This document shows, piece after piece, positions 46,060 to 55,698 of a stretch of 64,000 nt of DNA. The position numbers and the translations under genes are program-made. The notes beneath the pieces were generated by a model that did not search any database, had not been told where the DNA came from, and was given only the letters and a program-made list of their open reading frames with translations. The stretch is taken from contig NZ_SJSN01000006.1 in the NCBI RefSeq assembly GCF_004331675.1, forward strand, positions 62,001-126,000, written 5' to 3'. The DNA is from Pedobacter frigidisoli. Lineage in GTDB: Bacteria > Bacteroidota > Bacteroidia > Sphingobacteriales > Sphingobacteriaceae. Within the stretch, counting starts at the first letter, position 1. Every line of letters starts with the position of its first letter.

Positions 46060-46112
46060 TATCCCGTACAAAAAGCGGCAATAATTACATTTTGCTGTAA
46101 AAAAAAACAAAC

Positions 46113-47729
46113 ATGACTAAGTATATTTTTGTTACGGGCGGTGTTACTTCCTCGTTGGGTAAGGGCATCATTTCCGCATCTTTAGCTAAACTTTTACAGG
46201 CACGTGGCTACCGTGTAACCATTCAGAAATTCGATCCGTACATCAATATCGATCCAGGAACTTTAAATCCTTACGAGCATGGCGAATGTTTTGTAACTGA
46301 AGATGGTGCAGAAACCGATTTAGATCTTGGTCATTACGAGCGTTTTCTTAATGTTCCAACTTCGCAAGCAAATAACATCACTACAGGTCGTATTTATCAA
46401 AACGTAATTAACAAAGAACGTAAAGGCGAATATTTGGGTAAAACCGTTCAGGTTGTGCCACACATTACGGATGAGATTAAACGCAATATGCGCATCTTAG
46501 GCGATACTGGTGAATTTGATATCGTAATTACTGAGCTTGGTGGTACTGTTGGTGATATCGAATCCTTACCGTTTATCGAAGCTGTTCGCCAGTTTAAATG
46601 GGAAGAAGGAAGCTCTAATGCCATTGTAATTCACTTAACTTTAGTGCCTTATTTAGCTGCTGCTGGTGAGTTGAAAACAAAACCAACACAACACTCTGTT
46701 AAGGCTTTGTTGGAATATGGTATTCAGCCAGATATTTTGGTTTGCCGTACTGAGCATCCAATTAACATGGATATCAGAAAAAAAATTGCGCTTTTTTGTA
46801 ACGTTAACATCAATGCGGTAATCGAATCGATGGATGCATCTACAATTTATGATGTTCCGTTGTTGATGATGAAAGAACAATTAGACAAAACTGTTTTAGC
46901 TAAGTTGAAACTTCCGACTAAAAACGAACCAGATATGGAAAGCTGGAAAGAGTTTCTTGGTCATTTAAAAAATCCAACCGCCGATGTTACTATTGGCTTG
47001 GTTGGTAAATATGTAGAATTGCCTGACGCTTACAAATCGATAATCGAATCTTTTGTACATGCAGGATCTAAAAACGAATGTAAGGTTCGTGTAGAATATA
47101 TTCATTCTGAAGGTATTTTCCCCGATAACGTAAAAGAGAAGTTAAGTCACCTAAATGGTGTATTAGTTGCTCCAGGTTTTGGAAGTCGTGGTATCGAAGG
47201 AAAAATTGATACCATAAAATACGTTCGTGAAAACAACATTCCTTTCTTCGGAATCTGTTTGGGTATGCAATGTGCCGTAATCGAATTCGGTCGTAATGTT
47301 TTAGGACTGAAAGATGCTCATACTACAGAGATTGAAGAGAATGCTGCAAATCCAGTAATTAACATGATGGAAGAGCAGAAAAAAATAACCAACAAAGGTG
47401 GAACAATGCGTTTAGGCTCTTATCCTTGCGATATTAAAAAAGGCACAAAAGCATTTTCTATTTATGGAAAAGCACACATAAACGAGCGCCATCGCCACCG
47501 TTATGAATTTAACAACGATTATTTAAAGCAATACGAAGAAGCTGGAATGATTGCTTCGGGTATAAATCCACAAACCAATTTGGTGGAAATTGTGGAGCTT
47601 AAAAACCATCCATTTTTTGTTGGCGGGCAGTTTCACCCAGAATTAAAATCAACAGTTGCTAATCCTCACCCACTTTTTGTTAAATTTGTCGCCGCGGCGA
47701 TGGAGTTTGCGAAAAAGAAAACGAATTAA
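46113..47729 (+). CDS. pyrG: CTP synthase (glutamine-hydrolysing)
   Basis: 538 residues. The N-terminal amidoligase domain starts [18 protein letters not shown]; the C-terminal class I glutaminase has the nucleophile Cys in [10 protein letters not shown] and the His/Glu pair in [10 protein letters not shown]. It makes CTP from UTP, ATP and glutamine. yidC starts 21 bp after its stop, so the two are co-transcribed and share the terminator at 49574. Confidence 0.96.
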   Translation: MTKYIFVTGGVTSSLGKGIISASLAKLLQARGYRVTIQKFDPYINIDPGTLNPYEHGECFVTEDGAETDLDLGHYERFLNVPTSQANNITTGRIYQNVINKERKGEYLGKTVQVVPHITDEIKRNMRILGDTGEFDIVITELGGTVGDIESLPFIEAVRQFKWEEGSSNAIVIHLTLVPYLAAAGELKTKPTQHSVKALLEYGIQPDILVCRTEHPINMDIRKKIALFCNVNINAVIESMDASTIYDVPLLMMKEQLDKTVLAKLKLPTKNEPDMESWKEFLGHLKNPTADVTIGLVGKYVELPDAYKSIIESFVHAGSKNECKVRVEYIHSEGIFPDNVKEKLSHLNGVLVAPGFGSRGIEGKIDTIKYVRENNIPFFGICLGMQCAVIEFGRNVLGLKDAHTTEIEENAANPVINMMEEQKKITNKGGTMRLGSYPCDIKKGTKAFSIYGKAHINERHRHRYEFNNDYLKQYEEAGMIASGINPQTNLVEIVELKNHPFFVGGQFHPELKSTVANPHPLFVKFVAAAMEFAKKKTN

Positions 47730-47750
47730 TAAGCAGTACAAACAAATATA

Positions 47751-49553
47751 ATGGATAGAAATACCTTTACAGGATTGTTCCTGATAATGATCATTTTGGC
47801 AGGATCATTCTACTTTTTAGGGCCAAAGGACGCTGAAATAAAAAGAGAGCAATTCACAATTGACTCAACAAAGAGAGCAGATTCGCTAAAAAAAGCTGGC
47901 ATAAAACCAGTTCAAAAAGATACTACAAAAACAGTTAGCACAATACCAGTTGTAGATTCCTTAGCTTTAAAAGGGCCATTTGGAACTGCATTAACTGGAA
48001 CAGCATCAAACACAGTATTAGAAAACGAAAATTTATTAATCACTTTAAGCAATAAAGGTGGTAGAATTTCATCGGTTCAGGTTAAAGGTCAAAAAACCTT
48101 TGCCGGCAAACCGCTAATCTTATTTAATGGAGATGCTAACAAATTTGGATTAACCTTAAATGCAGCTGGTAAAGCAATCAATACCAACGATTTATACTTC
48201 ACGCCTACTAAAACAGGAAATAACGTAACCATGCGTGCAAATTATGGCGCAAATGCTTATGTAGAATATGTTTATGACTTGAAAGCGTTAAGTAACAAAG
48301 TTGGCTTCAATATTAATTTAGTTGGTTTACAACAAGTAATTGCTGGCAATACAATTGGTTTAAATTGGCAAACAACTTTATTACAACAAGAAAAATCTTT
48401 AGAAAGTGAGCACCGTTACTCTGCGCCCTATTATAAGTATTTTGATGGAAGTGTAGATCACCTGAGTGTTTCGAAAGATGAAAAAGAGGATTTAACGAAA
48501 GGTAAAATTCAATGGTTTTCATTTAAGCAACATTTTTTCTCTGCAACATTAATTGCTAAACAAGCATTTGAAAAAGGAAGTTTAGAAGTTAAAATCCCCA
48601 CCGCAGCAGGAGAGGTAAAGTACTACGATGCCAACATGCAATTACCTTACGCACACACTGCAAACCAATCTTACGAAATGGAATTCTATTTTGGAACTAA
48701 CAAATTCTCTGCTTTAAAGGCACAGGGTTATGATTTGGAACAGCAAGTAGATATGGGCTATTGGCCTTTGAAATACATTAACCGTTTTATCGTGTTACCT
48801 GTATTTAACTTTTTAAATAGCTTCAATTGGAATTATGGTTTAATCATTTTTGTACTTACGATTCTACTTAAACTAGCGCTTTCGCCACTTACTTACAAGT
48901 CATACTTATCTATGGCAAAAATGAGGGTTTTAAAGCCAGAAATGGATGAAATTAAAGCTAAAGTTGGTGAAGATAATGCAACATTGGTTCAACAGGAATA
49001 TTTAAAACTCTACAAGAAAGCGGGTGTAAATCCGCTCGGTGGATGTTTACCAATGGTTTTACAATTACCATTGGTGATGGCTTTCTTCTTCTTCTTCCCT
49101 AACTTATTTGAGTTACGTGGCGAGAGTTTCTTATGGATGAAAGATTTATCAACTTACGATGAATTTATAAAATTCGGCTTCAAAATCCCTTTTATCGGTG
49201 ACCACCTAAGCTTAATGTGTGTTTTGATGACGATTTCTACCTTAATCATGACCTACTTTAACAATCAGGTTTCTGGTGCAACTGGTCAAATGAAATACAT
49301 TGGTTACATTATGCCAATCATTTTCTTAGGTGTTTTAAATAGCTATCCTGCCGGATTAAATTACTATTATTTCTTAGCCAATTTAATGACTTTCGGACAG
49401 CAGTTCTTAATTCGCAAAATGGTTGATGATGATAAAATCCACGCCTTGATTCAACAAAACAAGGCTAGACCAGCTGATGAGAAAAAGAAGAAATCTAAAT
49501 TTCAACAACGTTTAGATGATTATATGCGTCAGCAACAACAAGCAAAAAAATAA
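47751..49553 (+). CDS. yidC: membrane protein insertase YidC
   Basis: 600 residues. An N-terminal helix (FTGLFLIMIILAGSFYFLGP) precedes a large periplasmic beta domain (about 80-340). The conserved membrane core follows: WNYGLIIFVLTILLKLALSP, LGGCLPMVLQLPLVMAFFFF and the last helices near YIMPIIFLGVLNSYPAGLNY. A basic tail (KKKKSKFQQRLDDYMRQQQQ) may contact the ribosome. It inserts inner-membrane proteins alone or with Sec. Length is typical for Gram-negative forms. Confidence 0.96.
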   Translation: MDRNTFTGLFLIMIILAGSFYFLGPKDAEIKREQFTIDSTKRADSLKKAGIKPVQKDTTKTVSTIPVVDSLALKGPFGTALTGTASNTVLENENLLITLSNKGGRISSVQVKGQKTFAGKPLILFNGDANKFGLTLNAAGKAINTNDLYFTPTKTGNNVTMRANYGANAYVEYVYDLKALSNKVGFNINLVGLQQVIAGNTIGLNWQTTLLQQEKSLESEHRYSAPYYKYFDGSVDHLSVSKDEKEDLTKGKIQWFSFKQHFFSATLIAKQAFEKGSLEVKIPTAAGEVKYYDANMQLPYAHTANQSYEMEFYFGTNKFSALKAQGYDLEQQVDMGYWPLKYINRFIVLPVFNFLNSFNWNYGLIIFVLTILLKLALSPLTYKSYLSMAKMRVLKPEMDEIKAKVGEDNATLVQQEYLKLYKKAGVNPLGGCLPMVLQLPLVMAFFFFFPNLFELRGESFLWMKDLSTYDEFIKFGFKIPFIGDHLSLMCVLMTISTLIMTYFNNQVSGATGQMKYIGYIMPIIFLGVLNSYPAGLNYYYFLANLMTFGQQFLIRKMVDDDKIHALIQQNKARPADEKKKKSKFQQRLDDYMRQQQQAKK

Positions 49554-49573
49554 TTGTAATTAAATATAATTCA

Positions 49574-49612
49574 AATCCTCTATCGCCAATTGTGATAGAG
49601 GATTTTTTTTTG
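49574..49612. terminator. intrinsic terminator after yidC
   Basis: AATCCTCTATC / GATAGAGGATT, nine-base loop, then a long T run. Closes the pyrG-yidC transcript. Confidence 0.9.
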
Positions 49613-49619
49613 TTTTTAG

Positions 49620-49716
49620 AATGCTGAAACAAGTTCTGAATGAGCGTGGTGGTTAGGCAAGTGCCGTAGAAAACCAACCACGAACGGTCGTCCTCCTGAA
49701 CTTGATTCAGTATCCT
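49620..49716. repeat. inverted repeat of GCTGAAACAAGTTC type
   Basis: ATGCTGAAACAAGTTCTGAA (49620-49639) pairs imperfectly with the mirrored CTGAACTTGATTCAGTATCC near 49697-49716. It lies between the yidC terminator and the S9 peptidase gene. Confidence 0.65.
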
Positions 49717-49868
49717 AACAATTTAATCCCTAGTAAAACTTCTCTAGGGAATTATCAGCAAAAAACACCTTTCTATTGTAATATTTGGCGTACAAGCTTT
49801 TAAATGAGCCAAAAAATTCCAATTTTAGAAGATTAAATCTCAACCACCAAACTAATTCATTTCTAAAA

Positions 49869-52727
49869 ATGCAAAAGAGTCTAACAATCATTCTGTTTTT
49901 CGTTGTCAGCTTCGCCTACGCACAAAAAAAACCTTTAGATCATAGTGTTTATGATACCTGGGAATCAGTAGGAACCAAGCAATTATCAAATAATGGCCAA
50001 TGGGCAATGTATGGCGTTTTACAGCAAGAGGGCGATGCGCAATTATTCATCACCAACTTAAAAACCAATACCAAATTAAATATTCCAAGGGGAATGAACT
50101 CGCAGTTTAGCAACGATTCTGAATTTGCCGCTTTCAACATCCGTCCCTTAAATAAAGATATCCGTCAGGCTAAAATTAAAAAGAAAAAACCCGATGAAAC
50201 CCCAAAAGATTCATTAGGAATTGCCAACCTCACCACAAACGCAATTATAAAAGTTGCAAGAGTAAAATCATTTAAGTTTCCTGAAGATGGTTTTGGCGTA
50301 ATGGCGTACCTAACCGAAAAACCAGATACCGCAAAAAAATCTGTTAAACCAGTTGAGAAGAAAGATTCGGAAACCGATTTTGCTGATGACGAGCCTGCAG
50401 GTAAACCTAAAACCGAAGAGGGTACAGATTTGGTGGTTAAAAATCTTTTAACGGGAACAGATAAAACCTACAAATTCGTTACCGATTATTATTTCAGTAA
50501 AGATGGAAAACAACTTGTGTTTACTTGTAGTGGATCTAAAAAAGACAAAACTGCTCCACAAGGTGTATTTTTACTAAGCACGGAGAAGGGAACGCTTAAA
50601 ACCTTAGTAAAAGGTAAAGGAAGTTTTAAAAATTTCGCCTTTGATGAAGACAGTGAGCATCTTGCTTTTGTTGGCGAGCAAGATCCAGAGAAGCAAGAAA
50701 TAAAGAAATACAATGTTTATTATAACTCAATAACCCTAGATACCGCACAAACCATTGTTGACTATGACATGCCCGGCTTACCTGCAAAATGGTCTGTTAG
50801 TGGTGATGGAAGAGTGAATTTCAGTAAAGATGGCAAGAAATTGTTCTTCGGTATCGCTCCTATTAAAAAGGCAAAGGATACCACAATCGTTGATTTCGAA
50901 GTTGCAAAGGTTGATGTTTGGAATTACAAGGATGATTACTTGCAGCCAATGCAGCTTAAAAATGCAGATCGCGACAGTAAAAAAAGCTATTTATCGGTTA
51001 TTGATGTTTTCAGTAGTGATCCAAAAGTTATTCCGTTAACGGATTTAACCTTGCCTGATGCCAATATGATGGCCGAAGGTGATGCTCCTTTTGTGTTGGC
51101 TTCTACAGATTATGGACACAGAATTGAATCGCAATGGAGTGGATCTACCTCAAAAGATTATTATTTGGTTGATACTAAAACTGGTCAGCGTAAGAAGATT
51201 ATTTCTGGATTAAACGGAAATGCAATGGCTTCTCCGGGCGGGAATTATGTTTTGTATTTCGATAGAAAAAACGGAAACTGGTACACTTACAATGTTGTAA
51301 CAGCAAAAACTGTGGCCTTGACAGAAAGTTTAAATGTAAAATTTGTTGATGAAGATAACGATGTACCAGATTTGCCTTCATCATACGGCATTGCAACTTG
51401 GACAGAGGGCGATAAAGCGGTATTATTAAATGATAGATACGATATTTGGTCGTTTTCACCAGATGGAAAATCTCCAGCAAAAAATATTACCGCCGGCTTC
51501 GGTAGAGAAAACAAGATCACTTTTAGATATGAACGTGTTCAACAAGACAACCGATTAGAAAGATTTGTGGATAATAAATTTGTGAAAGCAAATGAATTGG
51601 TTTGGCTTGATGGCTTCAACAATACCACCAAAGAAAATGGTTTTTATCGTACCAATGTTGGATCAGTTAAGGCTCCAGAATTGGTGGTAATGGCAAAAAC
51701 AAAGTATTCAAACTTAATTAAAGCGAAAGATGCAGATGTTTACATTTACGATAAGGGCAATTATGTAGAATCGCCAAATGTGTATGTAACTACGGATTTT
51801 AAAACAGAAACTAAGCTTACAAATACCAATCCTCAGCAGCAAAACTATAATTGGGGAACTGCAGAGTTAGTAAAATGGACTACTCCAAAAGGCTTTAAGG
51901 CAGAAGGAATTTTATACAAACCAGAAAACTTCGATCCAAATAAGAAATACCCAATGATTGCTTATTTCTATGAGAAACTTTCTGATGGCCTATATTCTTA
52001 CCAAGCGCCAGCTCCTACTCCATCTCGCTTAAATATTTCATTCTTTGTAAGTAACGGATATTTGGTTTTTGCCCCAGATATTAGTTATGAAGCTGGTCAT
52101 CCTGGTCAATCTGCTGTAGAATTTATTAATTCTGGTGTAGAAAGTTTAAAGAAAAATAGTTGGGTTGATGGCAGTAAAATCGGTATTCAAGGCCAAAGTT
52201 GGGGCGGTTACCAAGTTGCTTATTTAATCACCCAAAATAATATGTATGCGGCAGCTTGGGCTGGCGCTCCTGTAGCCAACATGACTTCTGCTTACGGCGG
52301 AATCCGTTGGGAATCTGGTATGAATCGCCAATTTCAGTATGAGAAAACACAAAGTAGAATTGGTGCCACACTTTGGGAGAAACCAGAATTGTACATCGAG
52401 AATTCACCGTTATTTATGTTTCCAAAAGTAAATACGCCAGTAGTAGTCATGGCAAATGATGCCGATGGTGCTGTGCCTTGGTACCAAGGTATTGAAATGT
52501 TTACAGGCTTACGTCGCTTGGGCAAACCAGTTTGGATGTTAAACTACAATGGCGAGGCACATAATTTAGTTCAACGCCAAAACCGCAAGGATATTCAAAT
52601 TCGTGAGCAACAATTCTTCGATTATTACTTAAAAGGCGCAAAGGCTCCAGCCTGGATGACAAGTGGAGTTCCTGCAACTGAAAAAGGAAAAACTTGGGGT
52701 TTTGAATTAACAGACGAAAAACCTTAG
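49869..52727 (+). CDS. S9 family (prolyl oligopeptidase-type) exported peptidase
   Basis: 952 residues from ATG 49869; the frame extends to 49785 but the signal peptide MQKSLTIILFFVVSFAYAQ begins at 49869. A long beta-propeller N-terminal part precedes the alpha/beta-hydrolase domain. The catalytic Ser is S777 in GQSWGGY, the Asp is in NDADGAVPW (about 864-866) and the His is H898 in NGEAHNL. Such periplasmic enzymes cut short peptides, often after proline or dipeptides. Size is above the about 700 of typical DPP4-like members because of the extra propeller inserts. Confidence 0.9.
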   Translation: MQKSLTIILFFVVSFAYAQKKPLDHSVYDTWESVGTKQLSNNGQWAMYGVLQQEGDAQLFITNLKTNTKLNIPRGMNSQFSNDSEFAAFNIRPLNKDIRQAKIKKKKPDETPKDSLGIANLTTNAIIKVARVKSFKFPEDGFGVMAYLTEKPDTAKKSVKPVEKKDSETDFADDEPAGKPKTEEGTDLVVKNLLTGTDKTYKFVTDYYFSKDGKQLVFTCSGSKKDKTAPQGVFLLSTEKGTLKTLVKGKGSFKNFAFDEDSEHLAFVGEQDPEKQEIKKYNVYYNSITLDTAQTIVDYDMPGLPAKWSVSGDGRVNFSKDGKKLFFGIAPIKKAKDTTIVDFEVAKVDVWNYKDDYLQPMQLKNADRDSKKSYLSVIDVFSSDPKVIPLTDLTLPDANMMAEGDAPFVLASTDYGHRIESQWSGSTSKDYYLVDTKTGQRKKIISGLNGNAMASPGGNYVLYFDRKNGNWYTYNVVTAKTVALTESLNVKFVDEDNDVPDLPSSYGIATWTEGDKAVLLNDRYDIWSFSPDGKSPAKNITAGFGRENKITFRYERVQQDNRLERFVDNKFVKANELVWLDGFNNTTKENGFYRTNVGSVKAPELVVMAKTKYSNLIKAKDADVYIYDKGNYVESPNVYVTTDFKTETKLTNTNPQQQNYNWGTAELVKWTTPKGFKAEGILYKPENFDPNKKYPMIAYFYEKLSDGLYSYQAPAPTPSRLNISFFVSNGYLVFAPDISYEAGHPGQSAVEFINSGVESLKKNSWVDGSKIGIQGQSWGGYQVAYLITQNNMYAAAWAGAPVANMTSAYGGIRWESGMNRQFQYEKTQSRIGATLWEKPELYIENSPLFMFPKVNTPVVVMANDADGAVPWYQGIEMFTGLRRLGKPVWMLNYNGEAHNLVQRQNRKDIQIREQQFFDYYLKGAKAPAWMTSGVPATEKGKTWGFELTDEKP

Positions 52728-52729
52728 GT

Positions 52730-52762
52730 AGTCTAGAGTCGAAAGTCTTTAGTCTGAAGTCC
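52730..52762. repeat. AGTC-unit repeat run
   Basis: Five AGTC units at about 7-8 bp spacing (TAGTCTAGAGTCGAAAGTC and on), directly after the S9 peptidase stop; merges into the hairpin at 52758. Confidence 0.6.
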
Positions 52763-52802
52763 ATAGCTGATAGTACAATTACTAAAAGCTATGGACTTTT
52801 AA
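52758..52802 (+). terminator. hairpin terminator after the S9 peptidase gene
   Basis: AGTCCATAGCT / AGCTATGGACT (11-bp stem, long loop) followed by four T and A-rich sequence. A weak T tail, so the call is tentative. Confidence 0.55.
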
Positions 52803-52847
52803 AGTAAAAAAGCTATTTTCACACATCAAAAAAACTAAACAATCCTA

Positions 52848-54125
52848 ATGGCATTAAGCAGAATTTGGTCGGCATTTATAATAGTTGCAATTGTTATTGC
52901 CTGTATTAAATGTTTTTTCTTTGGGCAAAGCGATATTTTTAATTGGATGGTAATTGGGAAGTCAGATGATCCATTAAATCCACTAAAGCTAAATGGCATA
53001 ATCGAAACTTGTTTAGGCGCTGTAGATATTTGCCTAAAACTCATTGGTATTATGGCACTTTTTATGGGTTTTATGAGCATTGCAGAAAATGCTGGTGGCA
53101 TTAGGTTATTATCGAGATTAGTTGGTCCGTTCTTTTCAAAATTGTTTCCCGAAATCCCAAAAGGACATCCAGCAACGGGGCACATGGTGATGAATTTTTC
53201 TGCAAACTTATTGGGCTTAGATAATGCCGCTACCCCATTTGGGTTGCAGGCCATGAAAAGTTTGCAGGATTTAAACCCGAATAAAGATACGGCCTCCAAT
53301 GCTCAGATTATGTTTTTGTGCTTACATGCATCTGGATTAACCTTAATTCCAGTAAGTATTATTGCAGCAAGAGCCTCTTTAAAAATACCATCGGCTAACC
53401 CCACAGATATTTTTGTACCCTGCATGATTGCAACTTTCGTAGCTACTTTGGCTGCTATGTTCATCGTTTCCTTTAAACAGAAAATCAATATTTTTCAACC
53501 TGTTATTTTAGGCTGGGTTTTATGTTTATCTGCAGTTATTGGTGCTTTAGTTGTTTACTTAATTACTTTGGATTTAGCAGGTCTGCAGTCATTTTCAGGT
53601 ATATTAAGCAATGGTCTTATATTACTTATATTTTTTTTAATCATTTTAGGTGGTTTATACAAAAAGGTAAACGTGTTCGAAAGCTTTGTTGAAGGAGCAA
53701 AGGGTGGTTTTGAAACGGCGATAAAAATTATCCCGTATTTGGTTGGCATGCTTGTAGCCATAAGTCTTTTAAGAACAAGTGGCACATTTGATATTATCAT
53801 TAATGGTTTAAAAAGCTTCTGCACAGCCTTAAACCTCGATTCCAGATTTATTGATGGAATACCTACTGCATTAATCAAACCATTAAGTGGAAGCGGTGCT
53901 AGAGGAATGATGATTGACACCATGAATATTCACGGCGCAGATTCATTTGCAGGACGATTAGCTGCAATTCTTCAAGGCTCATCCGATACCACATTTTATG
54001 TAATTGCAGTATATTTTGGGTCGGTTAGCGTAAAAAATACCCGTTATGCTGTTGGTGCCATGTTATTAGCAGATTTGGTTGGGATCATTACTGCAATTAC
54101 ACTTTGCTATATGTTTTTTGGGTAA
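52848..54125 (+). CDS. nucleoside-recognition (Gate) domain membrane protein, SpmA/SpmB-like fusion
   Basis: 425 residues with about nine membrane helices. The first half has the SpmA-type Gate core (ATGHMVMNFSANLLGLDNAA, FLCLHASGLTLIPVS); the second half has the SpmB-type Gate core (KIIPYLVGMLVAISLL, LIKPLSGSGARGMM, AILQGSSDTTFYVIAVYFGS). Spore maturation names are historical; in non-sporulating bacteria the function is unknown and probably concerns transport of a small molecule. It is monocistronic between terminators. Confidence 0.88.
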   Translation: MALSRIWSAFIIVAIVIACIKCFFFGQSDIFNWMVIGKSDDPLNPLKLNGIIETCLGAVDICLKLIGIMALFMGFMSIAENAGGIRLLSRLVGPFFSKLFPEIPKGHPATGHMVMNFSANLLGLDNAATPFGLQAMKSLQDLNPNKDTASNAQIMFLCLHASGLTLIPVSIIAARASLKIPSANPTDIFVPCMIATFVATLAAMFIVSFKQKINIFQPVILGWVLCLSAVIGALVVYLITLDLAGLQSFSGILSNGLILLIFFLIILGGLYKKVNVFESFVEGAKGGFETAIKIIPYLVGMLVAISLLRTSGTFDIIINGLKSFCTALNLDSRFIDGIPTALIKPLSGSGARGMMIDTMNIHGADSFAGRLAAILQGSSDTTFYVIAVYFGSVSVKNTRYAVGAMLLADLVGIITAITLCYMFFG

Positions 54126-54167
54126 ACCTTAATGAGATCATTCTGGAATTATTCAGAGATACAACAT

Positions 54168-54214
54168 AAAAATCCCCTGCCAGATTTTAAATCAGGTAGG
54201 GGATTTTATTTTTT
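54168..54214. terminator. bidirectional intrinsic terminator
   Basis: AAAATCCCCTGCC / AGGTAGGGGATTTT with T-rich flanks on both sides, placed between the convergent Gate-domain gene and the SusD gene. Confidence 0.85.
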
Positions 54215-54266
54215 GATTCAATTAAAAACTTTAAATATGAGGCTTTAAATGGGCCTTAGCAATTAA

Positions 54267-55694
54267 CTACGGTTTATCCCACCAAACTCTAGCATCTAGG
54301 TTATCGCTTCCGCCATAAGGAAAAGCTGCAACTGCAGCATTGTAGTTGGCTGAATTAATATTTATTTCTTGCGTTGGATATCCCTCTCTACGTGGAATCT
54401 GTTTTCCATTATTATTTGGAGCTGGTGCTAAAAACGTGGGGAAACCAGTTCTACGCCATTCTGCCCAACCCTCGTAACCATGCATGAATAAATGTACCCA
54501 ACGCTGATTCCCAATTTGTTGTAATGCTGTTGCCGGATTGTAAACTACTGAAGCATTCAGTTTGTAGGCTGCCAAAGCACTAATATCATTATTATTCCAC
54601 TGGCGAACAGATTGCTCAATACCCAAATCGTAATTGGTTTTTGCGGTAGCATCGCTACCTGCAATCCAACCAATTTTTGCAGCTTCCGCCAAACCGAATA
54701 ATGCTTGTGCGTATGTAACTAGGTAAACTGGCGAATTTTGCTGACGAATGGCGTTCCCCAATAAGGAGTAATTACCAGGTGTAACAGTGGTTGATAAACC
54801 ATAATCCAAACCAACATAATTACCAGCTGTATTTTTATTGGCAAAAATTGGTAGTCGTGGGTCGTTTAATGGTAGCATGAAATCTACCACTGGTTTACTC
54901 ACCGCAAACCAGTTTCTACTTAGAACCGTAAATGAGTTGTACCAGTAATTTTCTTGAGCGGTAACAGCCAAATGCGGATAAGCTAAATTATCGGTATTGG
55001 CGTTCATTATACCATTTGCTAATGCTTTGTTAAATTCAGAAGTTCCTTTTGCAGGGTCAACCTTACTTAATCGTAGTGCCATTAACATGTGGATGGTATT
55101 GCCTAATTTTTTCCATTTGGCTACATTTCCAGTACCCGGATAAACAATGTCGTTTTTAATGTCACCCGCTGTAATGCTGGCATTTGCCTCATCTAACAAT
55201 GTAAATAGACTATTGTAAATGGCTTGCTGCGTATCGTATTTCGGCGTAAAATTACCGCTTCCTTTCCAGGCCTCGCTATATGGTAGCGGTCCCCACCTAT
55301 CAGTTGCATGCCACATAAAATATGCCTTTAAAATTTTAGCTACAGCAATTTGATTGGTGATTGGGCCCTCGCTTGCATCCAAAGCAGTATTGTCAATCAC
55401 ATTTTGCAAATTCATTAAAGGCCCCTCGTACAAACCGTAAAAGTTAAAGTTTGTAGTTACGTACCTTGAATTATCGGGAAATGAGGTGTTTGAAAGGTAT
55501 TGCGGATAATGTACGCCATAAGGTGAAGAACTTAAGCCTGGTAAAAATTGTTCTGCATTTGCAATTAATTGCGTTCCTGATGCCTTTGTTGGGCTATTCG
55601 GATCTGTATTGATTGAATCTTTAAATTTTGTACAGCTGCTAAGTACAAAACTCCCTATCAAGCAATAAAACAATGGTTTATATATATTTTTCAT
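54267..55694 (-). CDS. SusD/RagB-family nutrient-binding outer-membrane lipoprotein (SusD-like 2)
   Basis: 475 residues. Lipobox SFVLSSCTKF gives lipid attachment at the N-terminal Cys. The TPR-like SusD fold is suggested by ILKAYFMWHATDRWGPLPYS and LLDEANASI; the C-terminus has HGYEGWAEWRRTGFP. It forms the lid over the SusC pore and binds nutrient, probably a glycan or peptide. Its start is 4 bp after the SusC stop, so translation is coupled. The substrate cannot be read. Confidence 0.92.
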   Translation of the reverse strand: MKNIYKPLFYCLIGSFVLSSCTKFKDSINTDPNSPTKASGTQLIANAEQFLPGLSSSPYGVHYPQYLSNTSFPDNSRYVTTNFNFYGLYEGPLMNLQNVIDNTALDASEGPITNQIAVAKILKAYFMWHATDRWGPLPYSEAWKGSGNFTPKYDTQQAIYNSLFTLLDEANASITAGDIKNDIVYPGTGNVAKWKKLGNTIHMLMALRLSKVDPAKGTSEFNKALANGIMNANTDNLAYPHLAVTAQENYWYNSFTVLSRNWFAVSKPVVDFMLPLNDPRLPIFANKNTAGNYVGLDYGLSTTVTPGNYSLLGNAIRQQNSPVYLVTYAQALFGLAEAAKIGWIAGSDATAKTNYDLGIEQSVRQWNNNDISALAAYKLNASVVYNPATALQQIGNQRWVHLFMHGYEGWAEWRRTGFPTFLAPAPNNNGKQIPRREGYPTQEININSANYNAAVAAFPYGGSDNLDARVWWDKP

Positions 55695-55698
55695 GATG

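Noticed and set aside
45873..46100. 75-residue plus-strand open frame before pyrG
   Set aside because: It covers the pyrG -7 box at 46052, and its residues have no family pattern.
53555..53923. Minus-strand open frame of 122 codons
   Set aside because: A shadow inside the Gate-domain gene, with hydrophobic residues mirrored from that gene.
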